Assembly: GCA_005406025.1 (NCBI GenBank)
Contig: BGZK01000010.1
Coordinates: 868,001-932,000, forward strand
Origin: Eumeta japonica
Lineage: Eukaryota; Arthropoda; Insecta; Lepidoptera; Psychidae
DNA length: 64,000 nt
Direction of reading: 5' to 3'
Shown piece by piece: positions 45,284-56,960 of the stretch. How positions within the stretch are numbered: the stretch's first letter is position 1; every line of letters begins with the position of its first letter. The notes under the pieces were generated by a model that made no database searches, had not been told where the DNA came from, and saw only the letters and a program-made list of their open reading frames with translations. A program made the translations under genes and the position numbers.

Positions 45284-45635
45284 ATTATTGTGAATAATGC
45301 ATGTGTTACATTTATTTACTTCTAATTTTGTAAGAAAATTTCCTATGTAATTTTGTTACGATTTGAGTTAGTTTATCATAGTAATAATAAAATTGGACCA
45401 CATATTGTTTAATTGGTGTTAGCACACTTGTATGAGTAAATTATTGTGAATAATGCATGTGTTACATTTATTTACTTCTAATTTTGTAAGAAAATTTCCT
45501 ATGTAATTTTGTTACGATTTGAGTTAGTTTATCATAGTAATAATAAAATTGGACCACATATTGTTTAATTGGTGTTAGCACACTTGTATGAGTAAATTAT
45601 TGTGAATAATGCATGTGTTACATTTATTTACTTCT
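45267..45635. repeat. 156-bp tandem repeat overlapping the GR-C stop codon
   Basis: 2.4 copies with starts at 45267, 45423 and 45579, identical over all bases I compared. The unit begins with the last 17 coding bases (CACACTTGTATGAGTAA), so two extra copies of the gene's last codons and stop follow it. A very recent duplication, or an assembly effect. Confidence 0.93.
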
Positions 45636-45859
45636 GGGAAGTGGATGAGTCTATAACTATTCCTAAGCACATCATTTGTTTAAGCTGAAAACAATTCCCA
45701 ATACAACTGGTCACCGTCGAAAATTAGACGATCACCCTTGAACTAAGAATAATACAATGAAAAGTAATATAAATAATAAAGAATGTTTGAAAATTTCCAA
45801 CTATAGTATATAATAACTAAATATGATACTTATTAACAACAAAAATACATCTAAAATTA
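45636..45859. other. Spacer after the tandem repeat
   Basis: AT-rich, nothing recognised. Confidence 0.4.
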
Positions 45860-46506
45860 TGGCCAGCCCTTTTATTTTGGGATTAGGGATGATGTACTCG
45901 TTTGTGTCATTCGTATCTTATAAAATATCTCTAGTCTCAGTGTACCTCTTGGCATAGGCCTCCTCCAACAATTTCCACTGTGGTCTGTCCTGAGTTATCC
46001 GTCCCCACCTTGGGCCAGCAGTCATTTTGATGTCGTCTTCCCATTTTATACACTGTCTTCCACAGCTTCTCTTTCCATCTCTTGGGCGCCATTATGAAAT
46101 TGCTTTACACCATTTCCCTTGTTTGTCACGCATCATATGTCCGGTCCATCTCCACTTTTGCTGTTCGATGCGTAGTAGGATATCAGTGAGTTTGGTTTTC
46201 ATCCTGATGTCAGTATTTTTAACTCTGTCTTGACGTTTCGTCTCTATTATGCTGCGCTCCATTGCTCTTTGCCATTTGGCAAGTTTGTCTCTTAGGGATT
46301 TGGTGAGTGCCCATGTTTCACACCCGTAAGTTAAGAATGGAAGGATGCACGTGTTGAAAGTTTTTCTTTTCAGTGCCATGCCCAAGTCCTGTGACTTCAT
46401 GAATTCCTTAAGTGACCAGTATTTCTTCCAGCCATTAGTAATCCTTGTATTTATTTATTTAGTTATTAGGTCTTTTGGAGAAATAAACTGGCCTAGGTAT
46501 GTATAT

Positions 46507-46878
46507 TCATTGACAAACTTTAAGGTCGCTCCGTTCACTGTAATGTCTAGGTACCTTACTTGAATTGGTCATTATTTTGGTCTTAGTAAGGTCCATTTTC
46601 AGTCCAATTGTCTCACTTTCCTTGCTAAGGCTTTGTATCATTTGTTCCAAAATTTCTGGCTTTTCTTCAAAAAGTACTAGGTTGTCCGCAAATCTGACAT
46701 GGTTCAACCTGGATTCGTTTATGTTCAAACCAAAGCCCTCCCAGTTCAGGTTGGAGAAGACGTTTTCAAGAACTGCTGAGAACAGTTTTGGCGATGAGGG
46801 GTCTCCTTTTCGGACTCCTCTTTTTATTGGGTAATCTTTTCCCAGTGTTTCAAGTTGCATGCTGGCCTGACTGTGCAC
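46507..46878 (-). pseudogene. RTE reverse transcriptase palm with Asp to Asn change
   Basis: Contains IKRGVRKGDPSSPKLFSAVL and RFADNLVLFEEKPEILEQMI. The second catalytic Asp codon is AAC (minus strand, at 46681-46683), so the polymerase would be inactive even in an intact frame. Confidence 0.8.
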
Positions 46879-47251
46879 ATAGATTTTTTTAATGTAACTA
46901 GCGGGTACCTCTTAGTGTTCTAGTGTTCCATATGTAGCTATGGCTGAAGCTGTCGAAAGCTTTGGCGTAGTCTATAGACATTCTTGTTATATTCATTATA
47001 TTTTTCTAGTATTTGTTTAACAGTATGAATAATGTCTATCGTAGAAAAGCTCCTCCTGAATCCAGCTTGCTCCACTGGTTGTTGTTCATCTAACATTGGG
47101 CTCATCCTGTCCAATATGATTTTTGCGAATACTCTGTATACGTTTGACATGAGGCTTATTGGCCTATCTTTTTCATTGTTTTCTTTATCGCCTTTTTTGT
47201 GTATTAATATAATATGGGATTTTGCCCATTGTTTCGGAATACTGCCGCTTG

Positions 47252-48024
47252 TCAAAATGTTGTGATATATTTGTTTGCAAGTATAGGAGTTAGCTCTGTC
47301 ATTGTTCCTTTCAACAGCTCGTCAGTAATATTGTCTGGTCCTGGTGATTTATCTAGTTCCTGACTTTTTATCGCTTTTTTGACCTCACATAATAGAATTT
47401 CTGGCACAGGGTCAGTTTTGGTTTCCAGAGTTATTAGGTTGTGGGTATTCTCAATATATTTGAGTGTGTTTTTTTCCTGACTTGCATAGAGTTGGATGAA
47501 GAAGTGGGTAGCTAGTTCGTTAATATTTCTCCGGTTTGTTATTGGCTTTTCTTTTCGCTTTAGTTTTGTTATCCATTGATTATCTGCTTCACGTAGTTCC
47601 TTTAAGGCCTTTTTAGTACCTCCAGTTCTTTGTATCTGGAATTCCAGTGTTTTTAGCCGTTTAGTTTTGCGATCCTTTCTTATACTTTCTCTGATTTTCT
47701 TGCTGATTTCTGCTATGTCTTGTTGTTTCCTTTTTTGGCTTGCTGTGTTATGTACTCTTTTTTCTTTTCTATAAGTTGTAGAGTTTGTTAACTTAGCTAG
47801 TATTTCTGAGTCTTCTGGTTTTTGTTTACATTGCAGCAATTTGTTAGGTGTTTTTCCAGGATTTCATATTTCTGTATCAGATCTGTCGTTTCATTTATTT
47901 GTTTTGTAATTCCTTGGTAGTTGGTGTCGCCTTGTTTGTAGGATACTCTTAATTCGTTGTGTACATTTACTCTTATATGTTTCCGTGGCAGTTTTTCTTG
48001 GGCCTTCTTGAACGAACTTCGCAC
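47252..48024 (-). pseudogene. RTE linker between endonuclease and RT
   Basis: Two overlapping frames (47797-48024, 47252-47839) carry the basic, Lys-rich linker with LETKTDPVPEILLCEVKKAI and SQELDKSPGPDNITDELLK. The latter is the SPGpDgi..ELlK block opening the RT domain. Confidence 0.78.
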
Positions 48025-49770
48025 CGTTGGGTGGTTTGTGTTGAAGTTCAGTTTTGTTATGATGTGATCGTGAAAACTTTTGGATCGTTGGTTATTATGT
48101 AGTCTATCTCGTTTTTGTATGAACCATCAGGAGACATCCAGGTCCATTTATTTTTGGGTTTTTTCTTAAATAGGGCGTTAAGTATTATTAAGTTGTGTTC
48201 CATAAGAAATTCAACCAGTCGCTGTCCGTTGGGACTCCTTTTTCTGTGACCAATCGTCCTTAATACATATTCGTTCTGGTTTAGTCTTGCTCCTACTTGT
48301 GCATTAAAGTCACCCATTAAGATAATGTAGTTTTCCATGTATTTTTGTATTGTTAGTGGATAGGACTTCATAAAATTGGTCTAATATAGATTTTTCTGTT
48401 TGTGGGGTATACGTATAAGCTTGAATTATTGACCACGGTTTTTTAAAGTTTGGTAGTTTCACATTGAGTATTGGAGTCTATTAGAAATTCCTATTATTAC
48501 TAGGATATTGTTTCAGGTGCCGTTTAATTAGAAAACCAACTCAATACCTCCCAGGTGTTTTTCCTTTTTGGTATAAGATGTAGTCTGTGTATTCTTCTAT
48601 TTTTTCTTCATGTCTCCGCATTTCACTAATACCTAAAATATCGAACTTTATATTCTGTAGGGCATTTTCAAGCTCCAGGCAAGCTTTAATGGGTCCGGAG
48701 GGTTCTCGTGTTCAACGTAGCGATGTTATAGACTTTGCATCTTTTTGTTAGAGGGTGGCGGTTTAAATTTCCCGCTGGGACCAGCCGTGGTGGGCGAGGT
48801 TTTATTAGTTGTGGTTTGTTTAGTTGTTTTGAATATCCGGTTTTTGGTGACAATGTGTTAGTTTCTATAAATGTTCTTGTCTGACAGTGAATAAGGTCTT
48901 TCGCGCATGAACTGAAATGCATCTTTCCTTTCGATTTTGTTATGGGTCTTGTTTGAGTTACCTGGGCTTGGAGTTTCAGATCTTTTTCTTTTCTCATTAT
49001 CATTTATGTATTTGTTTTTTCCATCCTTTTTTGATCGGAAAACTGATTTTGGTAGGTCTTGAGTAATAAGAATTGGGCTTCATTTTTTGTTTGTTTTGAA
49101 GTATCTAAATCTTTTTCTACAGAGTGGTAGTAGCTAGTAAGATTGGTCTAGTTTTGTCTGTTTTGTCACCCTTTTTCCCCAGTCTCTGGAGTCTATCTAT
49201 CTCCCCTTTCTCAAGATCCACATTTATTCTCTAAGCGTTGACGTAACGAGCGTATTCAGATCGCCGTGATTTCTGTTTCTGGGAGTCCACGGAGTGTGGC
49301 ATTGTTTCTCCTACTGTTTGTTTCGAGTTTTGTATTTTTTGGTTCAATTTTTCGACTTCACTTTTTAATTTTTCATTCTGTTCTATTATTGGTTGTAGTT
49401 TTTTATCTACCTTTTGTAAGACGGCAGCAGTAATGTTTTCAGTTATGGTTTTTGTTTGGAGATTTAATTGTTCTGTCATGTTTGTCAAAAGTAGTAACAT
49501 CTCTGGTGACAGTTGGGTAGCCATGTTGTTTCCGTGAAACGGAACGAAAAATTAATCAGTTTCTGAACATATCCGTGCCCGTTTGTTATGTTGGCAGTAC
49601 TGCGTTTGTCGTCTTTGGTAGTGTTTGTTGGTATATGACAGCTAGATAGTCCGCAAAAACACAGATCGAATTGATTTATTAAAGTTTGATGACTTTTAGT
49701 TCTTGATAAATGCGGATTTCGGTTTGTTTTCGATGAACACACATGTCAGGGAGATTCCGAGCGGTACTAT

Positions 49771-49994
49771 AGCGCGCAAAGATAGTTGTTTCTCACTGAT
49801 TTTATTTTAATTTGAGGAGCCTTTCGACAAAACGGTTAACGTAAATGACACCGGAACCGGAACGTCTATAAGGACAAATTAAAACAATTAAGCGAAAAAG
49901 AACATAATAAATTTTGTTTGCATATCATAAAGAGTAGCGTTACTTAAAGTAAAATTCCAGATTTACATATCTCTGTATAAAAATCTGTAATTTC
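49771..49994. other. Spacer beyond the RTE 5' end
   Basis: AT-rich, nothing recognised. Confidence 0.35.
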
Positions 49995-50270
49995 TTTAAC
50001 CCGCAGAAAAAGCAACTGAACTTGAAGTTCAGGATTTTTATAAAGATCATAGTAATTTACTAGTAGATGAAACCTTTTACGGATTGGAGATTTCAATGTA
50101 AAATTAGGTCAAAGGAAAGCGGAACAAGTCTATTTATGAACAGGTATGAATTTGAAGTGAGAAATGAAATAAGTGAGCGTCTGATAAAATATGCCTTAGG
50201 ATATAAATTAAATATAATGAACACTATTTTTAGAAAAAAGATAAGAAATATATTCTGAATTATGTGGTAG
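49995..50270 (+). mobile_element. RTE endonuclease fragment, opposite orientation
   Basis: The + strand frame 50067-50258 reads KPFTDWRFQCKIRSKESGTS (a decayed GDFNAKIGskesg), NEISERLIKYALGYKLNIMN and TIFRKK. These match the RTE endonuclease block GDFNAkvG...RNerGerLi.FA...LkImNTfFkk. A separate, older copy, 0.3 kb from the longer RTE element and in inverse orientation. Confidence 0.65.
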
Positions 50271-50539
50271 GTGGCATAGATTGGTATCATTTATAGTATT
50301 ATGCTTTAGTATTAGACTTTTTCGTAAATTCTTCATATTGAAGTATATTACGTCCAATACGATGTTCTCTAAAACATTGAAATACGTGCTTGAACATGAC
50401 GCTTCGTTATTAAAAGCTAATTGTAACCACTGCACACATAGCCCCTCGGATATACCAACTTTAAAATCATAGCATAGCATTGCTCGCCAGCGCTTACGTT
50501 TCAAATACATTACTTATTCTCCAGAAATACACTTTGCGG

Positions 50540-50665
50540 CAGTACAATACACTAAACTCTGCCGCTCTCAATTGCCTGAGAATGATGCAGTGCGCAGGTG
50601 CAATGCTCTTCGACCCTTCCTCCTTCTCCCGCGCCTTCCTATTTTACGCCATTGCAACGCTTTTG
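50540..50665 (+). repeat. GC-rich repeat, direct copy
   Basis: 'actctgccgctctcaattgcctgag' through 'atgctcttcgacccttcctccttctcc' to 'ccttcctattt' is homologous to the inverse strand of 52845-52945, with about 75-80% identity by eye. Probably a non-coding transposon family; the open frame here is not a gene. Confidence 0.55.
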
Positions 50666-50699
50666 TGACTAACTTCACAGGTGCAAAGCTTGTGCGTTA

Positions 50700-52840
50700 A
50701 GCCGTACATTTCAAAACAGTAGTTATTGCGCGCTTTTATGTAGTATTACACTTAACCTGAATTATAATATATTGCAAGTGATAACGCAAAATACATATGA
50801 AAGTACATAATTTATTTAAACTTTTTTAATTAACTAACTAATTTATTTCGGTTGCATAATCTAAGAGAAAAATGCTGAACTAACACCATCAGTTACAAAA
50901 TTATAATATTGATTCATAACCTTTCGCAAACCCACAACTATGAAGTTATGAGTTTGCGAAATATTATGAATATTATTTAAAAAATAATTAAAAAATCCCT
51001 TAAGATACATTTGCTTAAAATATATAAAAATATACCGAAAATTTTTCTCGTTTCAACCAACTTCAATAAAAAAGGGGAGGTTCTCAATTCGGTTGTATAT
51101 ATAATTTACATATTTTAAATTTTGTTACTTCAAAACTCCATCATTTATTAACCGATATGAAAAATTCTTTTTTTGGTAGGGTATGTTTCCAGATTTTTTC
51201 TATTTTATCCAAATCAATTTTCAATAATAGGGTTCATGAGGAATTAAAGGTCATTCTCAAATATTACAGGTATATATATAATGTTTTTGTTTTAGGTTAT
51301 AAGCTAAGCATTTGCATTTAGAATGATTGATGATGATTGATGATGATTATTTAGTGACGTGGAACGGATGAAGAAGACCACAGATAGCCACCGGAACACC
51401 TCAGCTATGATTTCATCAATTCTAAACCAATTTGAAAAATTATTATTTTTTTGTTTGATAGAGTATACTTCCGAGTTTTTTCTACAGTCACCAAGTCAGA
51501 ATCGTATGATGGCATCCCATGGAAGTAGAAGGATACCCTAAATTATTACAGGAACATATAGTGTTTTTGAGCTCTTGCTTTTAGGTTTTTGCGTCTTACT
51601 AGTTATCATCTCTCCTTAACAGTTAGGAGTTAAGGAATAATACTGCGATTTGTCGTTAGAAATTAATCTTAATAGACAATAAAACCTAGAATACATAGGA
51701 TTAAAATTAATTACTTAATAATCTACCTGCATATTTATATTCATTTCTGTAATTCCAAAATGACAATCTCAACAAGAACACATCGGATCTATTTGGCGAT
51801 AACAGTAGAAATAGCGTGAATTGATTTAATGTGGAAGCGAATGAAAATGTGATCTACATAAAAATTAAAACTTTTATTTTATGAATAATTAGCATAAATT
51901 GGTAGTTGCATTCCAACTAAGAATGTAAAGACCTGGAATGATTACCAGTGGACAATAAATTCGAGATCGGACTGTTTTTCCATTTGTTCCATACAAAAGT
52001 AAAGGAGATGTCTGGCCGCTTTTATTAAATGCGGTTTGATCCAATTGCAAAGCACCTAAATGAATTATAAAATTATAATTATTCGATAACTAAAAATATG
52101 ATATAAAATAAATCTAATAAAAAATAAAAACTACCTCCAAAAACATACTTAAATATTTTTTTAAACTGAACTCAAAAACACCTAATGAGCTAAATAGAGT
52201 CGGTTTTAGCTTAAAAATGTATTCTATAAACATGAATATGAAACGTTAAGCATCGAGTCAAAAAAGATACTTTATTCTAACGTGACATAACTGTATCTGA
52301 TTTATCTTCAGCTGGAACTGACTCCAAGAACAAGTTTTCATTACCCAGTATTATATTCAATGTTGGCGTCCATATTATTAGTTTATTCAAATGTTATTAA
52401 CCGTTTTACAAAAGCAATTTCAAAACAACATTATATGAGCATTTATTTTTATTTATAAGCTCACGCCAATTTTTCTGAGTACGATCGACAGAGACTAGTT
52501 CTCCAGATGGTATGAGCACCATTCTGAAATTATGGAGATGCCGGTTTACCCCGGGTTTCCAGCGGCTATTGATTTCACACGCGTACAAGACAGCTTTTTA
52601 TCAACAACTTAACTTTAAAATTTCATAAAAATAAGACAAAAGTAAAACGGTTTAAAAGTTTTCCCGCTGAAGTATGTAAGTCTAAGCTGATTCAGAACGG
52701 GTCGTACAATCTATTAAAAAAATATCCTTGTCGCCTACCGAACATCCGGTATATAAAATCGATTCTCGAGGAGCAGGATAAACTCGAGAAACAGACATTA
52801 GTTCTGTGTACAGTACAACACTAGAAATTTAAATCAATCC
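50700..52840. other. AT-rich DNA between the two inverted repeat copies
   Basis: Contains an old hairpin (arms 50913-50938 and 50945-50970, 26 bp with four mismatches, loop TATGAA), a 'gatgatt' short tandem near 51323-51350, and loosely repeated segments at 51140-51280 and 51408-51580 ('gtttttt(c)tac' plus 'attattacagg' words) that may be diverged copies of one repeat. No gene. Confidence 0.4.
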
Positions 52841-52844
52841 TTAA

Positions 52845-52945
52845 ATAGGAACGCGGGGGAGAAGGAAGGATCGAAGAGCGTTGCTATCCCCGCATCGCAC
52901 TATTCGTGAGCGATTCAAAGCGGCAGAGTTTCGGGCGTTATACTC
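52845..52945 (-). repeat. GC-rich repeat, inverted copy
   Basis: Inverse partner of 50540-50665. The two may be the ends of one roughly 2.4-kb element or two independent insertions. Confidence 0.5.
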
Positions 52946-53029
52946 CATAACGTACTAGCTCCACCCGCGTAAAAAGAGAATGATTTCCTATATGTTATAT
53001 ATTGGCCAAATACGATCTTAATAATGACC

Positions 53030-53220
53030 TTAATCAAAATCAAAAATATCTTTATTTTGTAGGTATTCAAAGTACATTTGAAATACGTTATTAATGAATT
53101 CTTTTCGACGTAACGACCCCTTCCATATACTGATTCATCTTAAGAGGAATGGGCAAAAAACTCGAGAGTTGCTCCTTTTTTCGTCATCAGTACAAAGTAT
53201 TGAGAAATCAATAATTTAGT
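53030..53220 (-). mobile_element. LINE or SINE 3' tail
   Basis: The minus strand carries 'gagcaactctcgagttttttgcccattcctctta' and ends in 'aataaagatatttttgattttgatt', a tail seen on many lepidopteran non-LTR copies. No coding part is attached. Confidence 0.5.
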
Positions 53221-53479
53221 CGACATTTATAAATAATATAAAGCAACCTACAGCCAGACATGGTATAATAGACCTTGCCATTTAATCGCTATCCCATTGT
53301 CAGATTCGATACCTTTCTGTTCTTGGTGCCAGTTCATCTGACTCTTGATTCCGATCGCGATCCCGGTGTTAATTTTTAAAAGTTCTTATCTCTTATTGTT
53401 TAAAAAATCATTATAAAAAATGCGTTGTTTATAAGAATAGAAGAAATTGATTGTGCGTGGTTATTAAATATAAAAAGGT
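53221..53479. other. Spacer, nothing recognised
   Basis: Short AT-rich stretch before the mariner relic. Confidence 0.35.
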
Positions 53480-54240
53480 TAAAAAATTTGACTCCAGAAC
53501 AAGTCGATCAAGACTTATACGATACTTTAGGAGAAAACGCTCCACCGTATTCTACAGTGCGCCTCGATCACAAGTTCGCGTTGGTGCGCCGAATTTGATC
53601 GTAGAACATCCATCAAACTTGTCCCTCGCTCGGGTCACCCAACAGCGATAGCGACCGAAGATATGGTAGAAAAGTGGAAAAAATTGTTTTTGCCGATTGT
53701 TTTGTCGTGGTAACTCTTTTAGCTGAAGAAACAAATATTTCGACCGGTAGTGTCCATATCAGTTTATACGAATGCTTGGAGATGAAAAAAATATCCGCGC
53801 GCTGGGTTTCCAGAATGCTTACCGATACACAAAAATAAACCAGGTTGAACATTTCTCGAGCTTCCTTAGAACTATTTCAACGAGATTCCGATAGATTGTT
53901 GGCTTTATTCACGACCGCGGTTTCACTATTACTATTCAAAAACAAAATTACTTCCTATGAGTTGGAAAAAACCATCATCTCCAACCCCTTAAAAATTAAA
54001 GGCGAGTCATTTTGCCGAATACATCATGGCTGCCATTTCTGGGAAAGTAAAGGAGTAGTCATGAATGTCTCGACAGTAGCGCTACTGTTATGGGCTCTTT
54101 GTGTGCAGAACAAATATAAAAAAATACCAAACGAAATTCAAAACTAAAAAAGTGCGAGGAAAACTAGCAAAAATTGTTTTGTTCTATTAGGATAATGACA
54201 GAGGTCACATTTCCGCTCTTGCTATCATAGATGTTTCAAC
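53480..54240 (+). mobile_element. Mariner relic, N-terminal and central parts
   Basis: Broken frames read YDTLGENAPPYSTV (first helix-turn-helix of mariner transposase), EETNISTGSVHI..YECLEMKKISARWVSRMLT (second helix-turn-helix and linker WVpr.L), TRLNISRASLELFQRD and finally VLFY-stop-DNDRGHISALAI (the HQDNARvH block). The catalytic DETW region is not readable. The C-terminus is absent here. Confidence 0.72.
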
Positions 54241-54539
54241 TCATTGTGCGCGCGGCGCTGTGTGCTAGAGCTTGACAGTATGCAGTTTTGATTTGTGTGA
54301 CAGTGACGCGGCATTCGTCGCTCGACTAGCACGCGCTTTTGTCACTTTGTTCAGGGGTTGGTACTATCGATAGTAAAATGTATAGTTTGTCAAGAAGTAA
54401 ATGTTAGAGAAGTCAGGTAAATTTTTATTGTTATTTTTACCTAATAAACTAATAAGAGTATTGCTTATATAAAGCAGACTTTTTACACTGTTTTGAAAAT
54501 TTTATTATAATGCATTTTGTATTTTTTTAATAATTTATT
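54241..54539. other. Possible 5' non-coding part of the next transposon
   Basis: A GC-richer tract at 54240-54360 followed by AT-rich sequence. No inverted repeat was fixed. Confidence 0.3.
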
Positions 54540-56395
54540 TTTTTCAGATTCGTGAAGCAATTTCAAAGGTTTACGACTTTATAAAAAAAAAATGTCATAA
54601 AAGTAATGCAACTGGAGAGAGATCCACATTTCGATGCAGGACCAGTTTTAATGTCAAAATTGAATGAGCATTTAAACAGTGTGCAAAAACGAACACCAGA
54701 GGCAGTAGGCATATCTGAGAGAACAGTAACCAATATATTGAGTGAAGGAAAATAATCTGGTCTTAAATTCAGTTCTTCATTTCAACACCGGACGAAAAGA
54801 ACGAAAAAATTGGACAATTCTATGTTGATATTATATGTTCAAAACAAAATTATCATTTAGCACATCTTTAGTTTAGGATTTTGTTGAAATTAGAAAATAT
54901 TCCAAGAAAAACTAAAGTATAATGGAAGGGTTTCGACATTGCGCATAGTTTTATTGAAATTGGGATATAAAGGGCAAAAAACTATAAATAGTAGATGTAT
55001 TATTGTGGAGCATCAGGACATTTAAAAGCTACGATTAATTTATTCAAAAAAAGAGATGGTGCAAATGGCCTTTTAATAGTTACATGTATCATGAGCGCCA
55101 CGTAAAAAATAAGTGCTTAGAAAAGTTACAGTGTTTTTAAAAAAAACTGTCAAAATAAGCACCAAACGTTGATGTTTGCTGAAAAATTTGGTTGTCTGTA
55201 AAGTTGGTTTATGGACGATAATTTTACGTGATAACATCTTAAGAAAATTTTAATAATAAAAATTATGAATTGAATTGAACTATTATCACTCAGTTATAAT
55301 TATTTTGTATCATATCGTAATGATAATTATATTGTATCATCATGAGAGATACAAAATGATTATTATTATTTTGTTTCTCTGTTCCACTCCATTGGTCGAT
55401 GGAGTGGAAGAGAGATTGATGTGTCACAAGCCGAACGCTTAGGCCGATCGTGCCTCTCTATCGCTCGTTCCGCGCTCTCGCTTACACGCCCGGCTCATAC
55501 GGAACGTGACAACGAGTCATGCTTTTTCGTCCGTGCAGCCAACGTTCATCTATTTATAATACGTTGTCACGTCAAGATGATTGCGATGTCGTCAGGAAAA
55601 TCGCCAAATTGTACACACAGATGAGAGCTATATCTTAACCAGTCATGTGCAAAATATAGCATGGAGTAATAGAGATGGATAAACATTAAATAAAAACCTG
55701 TCAAAAGGCAAAGGAATCATTATTATGCATGCCGGTTCAGAACAAGGTTTTGTGCCTAACGCTTTATTAACATACAAAGTAAATAGTATTTCTGGTGACT
55801 CCAATTCTAATATGAACACGGAAAATTATGAAAACTGGTCATACTCAACCTTCCACCTAATTCTGTAGTTGCGATGGATAATGCTTTGTATCACAACGTT
55901 CAAAATAATAAAGTACCAAAAATAAATTCAAAGAAAGCAGAAATGCAACGGTAGCTAGAAGAAAAAAATATTAATTATAAGCGAAGCATGAAAAAAGTTG
56001 AACTATATTACTTGATAAAAAAAATAAACAAAAATTTGCTAGTTATAATATTGACGACGCTCTTCAGGAATGTAGTAAAAAGTTCTTCGTCTACCACAAT
56101 ATCATCCTGAATTAAACCTTAGAGAAAATGTCTGAGATTTTTTTAAAAAACTACATTGCTTCACATAATGCTAAACAAAACGTGATCGAAACAATGAAGT
56201 TAATAAATGAACGATTAAATCCTATGAATGCAGATCTGTGGCTTAATACTTGTCGACATGTCAAAAATATAAAAGAAAATACTATTAATATTATGCCTTA
56301 GAAACGGGATTCATAATTGATTTTGCTGACAGCGGCGATTCAGAAATTTCATTAGTTAATATTTCCAGCAGTGATAGAAAATAATTTAGCAGTAA
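54540..56395 (+). mobile_element. Degenerate IS630/Tc1-type DDE transposase element
   Basis: Pieces in order are IREAISKVYDFIKKKCHKSN and VGISERTVTNILSEGK (helix-turn-helix), NFSTP-like and KLENIPRKTKV linkers. Then come VVAMDNALYHNVQNNKVPKIN (DDE catalytic segment with Asp), SKKAEMQRW, a Lys-rich segment, and ETMKLINERLNPMNADLWLNTCRHVKNIKENTI (C-terminus). This matches a family of insect DDE_3 endonucleases in the IS630/Tc1 group. There are many stops. It is split by an unrelated insertion at about 55310-55640. Confidence 0.68.
55310..55640 (-). repeat. Repeat inserted into the DDE transposase
   Basis: Minus-strand homologue of 9614-9720: it shares the word TTGACGTGACAACGT (here inverted at 55554-55570), 'ggctgca.ggacgaaaaag' and 'cgttgtcacgtt'. 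At its left side is a short hairpin (TTCCACTCCAT at 55382-55392 inverted at 55399-55409). The short open frame 55421-55624 has no known motif. Confidence 0.5.
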
Positions 56396-56639
56396 GGATT
56401 ACCAAATTCACTCTTTTCTTTTAGTTGAATTTTTTGTTTTATTGTTAATCATTACTTTAAACTTTGAATTATAAAAATAAGTGCATAATTTCCAAAAACC
56501 TATTCTGCTTTTTTATACACAATTTTATTTTAATTTTTAAAAAATGTAAATTTTAAATAGTAGTAATTAATATTTCAAAAGGTATACAAAAGTAATATAA
56601 TTTTAAAGCCTCTGTATCTGTACAACTTTACAAACACAA

Positions 56640-56960
56640 GGGGCTTCGTGCACAAATACTGTAAATCAAAATGTTTGCTCGAAACAATTAAGCATCCTCC
56701 ATATTCATCAGACCTTGTCCCTGGTGATTTCTATCTATTTCCAAGCTTGAAGGAGTATCCTAAAGGATATAGATTCGAGGGTGATGAAGCAGTAGTCGCT
56801 GTGGTACAAAAATTTTTAAGAAAAAATTTTAAGCACAAAATAAAGATATGCCAAGTGTATTATGCTTAAAGACGATTACTTTGAAAAATAAAGCAAAATT
56901 TAATGAAAGTTGCCGGAAACATACTCATCTCAGATTTTATTGAACGCCCCTCGTATTGAA
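56640..56960 (+). mobile_element. Mariner transposase, C-terminal fragment
   Basis: The 73-codon frame 56648-56869 reads LLETIKHPPYSSDLVPGDFY and LFPSLKEYPKGYRFEGDEAV, the mariner hPPYSPDLaPcDFfLFpkLKe block with the last catalytic Asp kept. It is followed by KDDYFEK-like remnants. It cannot simply complete the mariner at 53480-54240 because another transposon lies between them. Confidence 0.8.

Larger units (their letters stand above)
45860..49770 (-). mobile_element. Nearly full-length RTE-type LINE
   Basis: Minus-strand element. A coiled-coil ORF lies at 49231-49524 (MATQLSPEMLLLLTNMTEQL, then Lys/Glu-rich heptads). ORF2 pieces begin at about 49003 with ATLNTRTLRT (endonuclease start). 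At 48057-48371 is MGDFNAQVGARLNQNEYVL, with SPDGSYKNEIDYI (endonuclease active site). RT follows at 46938-47255 (LIHKKGDKENNEKDRPISL, QAGFRRSFSTIDII) and 46507-46878. The C-terminus at 45918-46400 reads GCETWALTKSLRDKLA and KWEDDIKMTAGPRWGRITQDR, ending at 45918. Several frameshifts. The palm motif reads FADN where FADD is expected. Confidence 0.88.
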
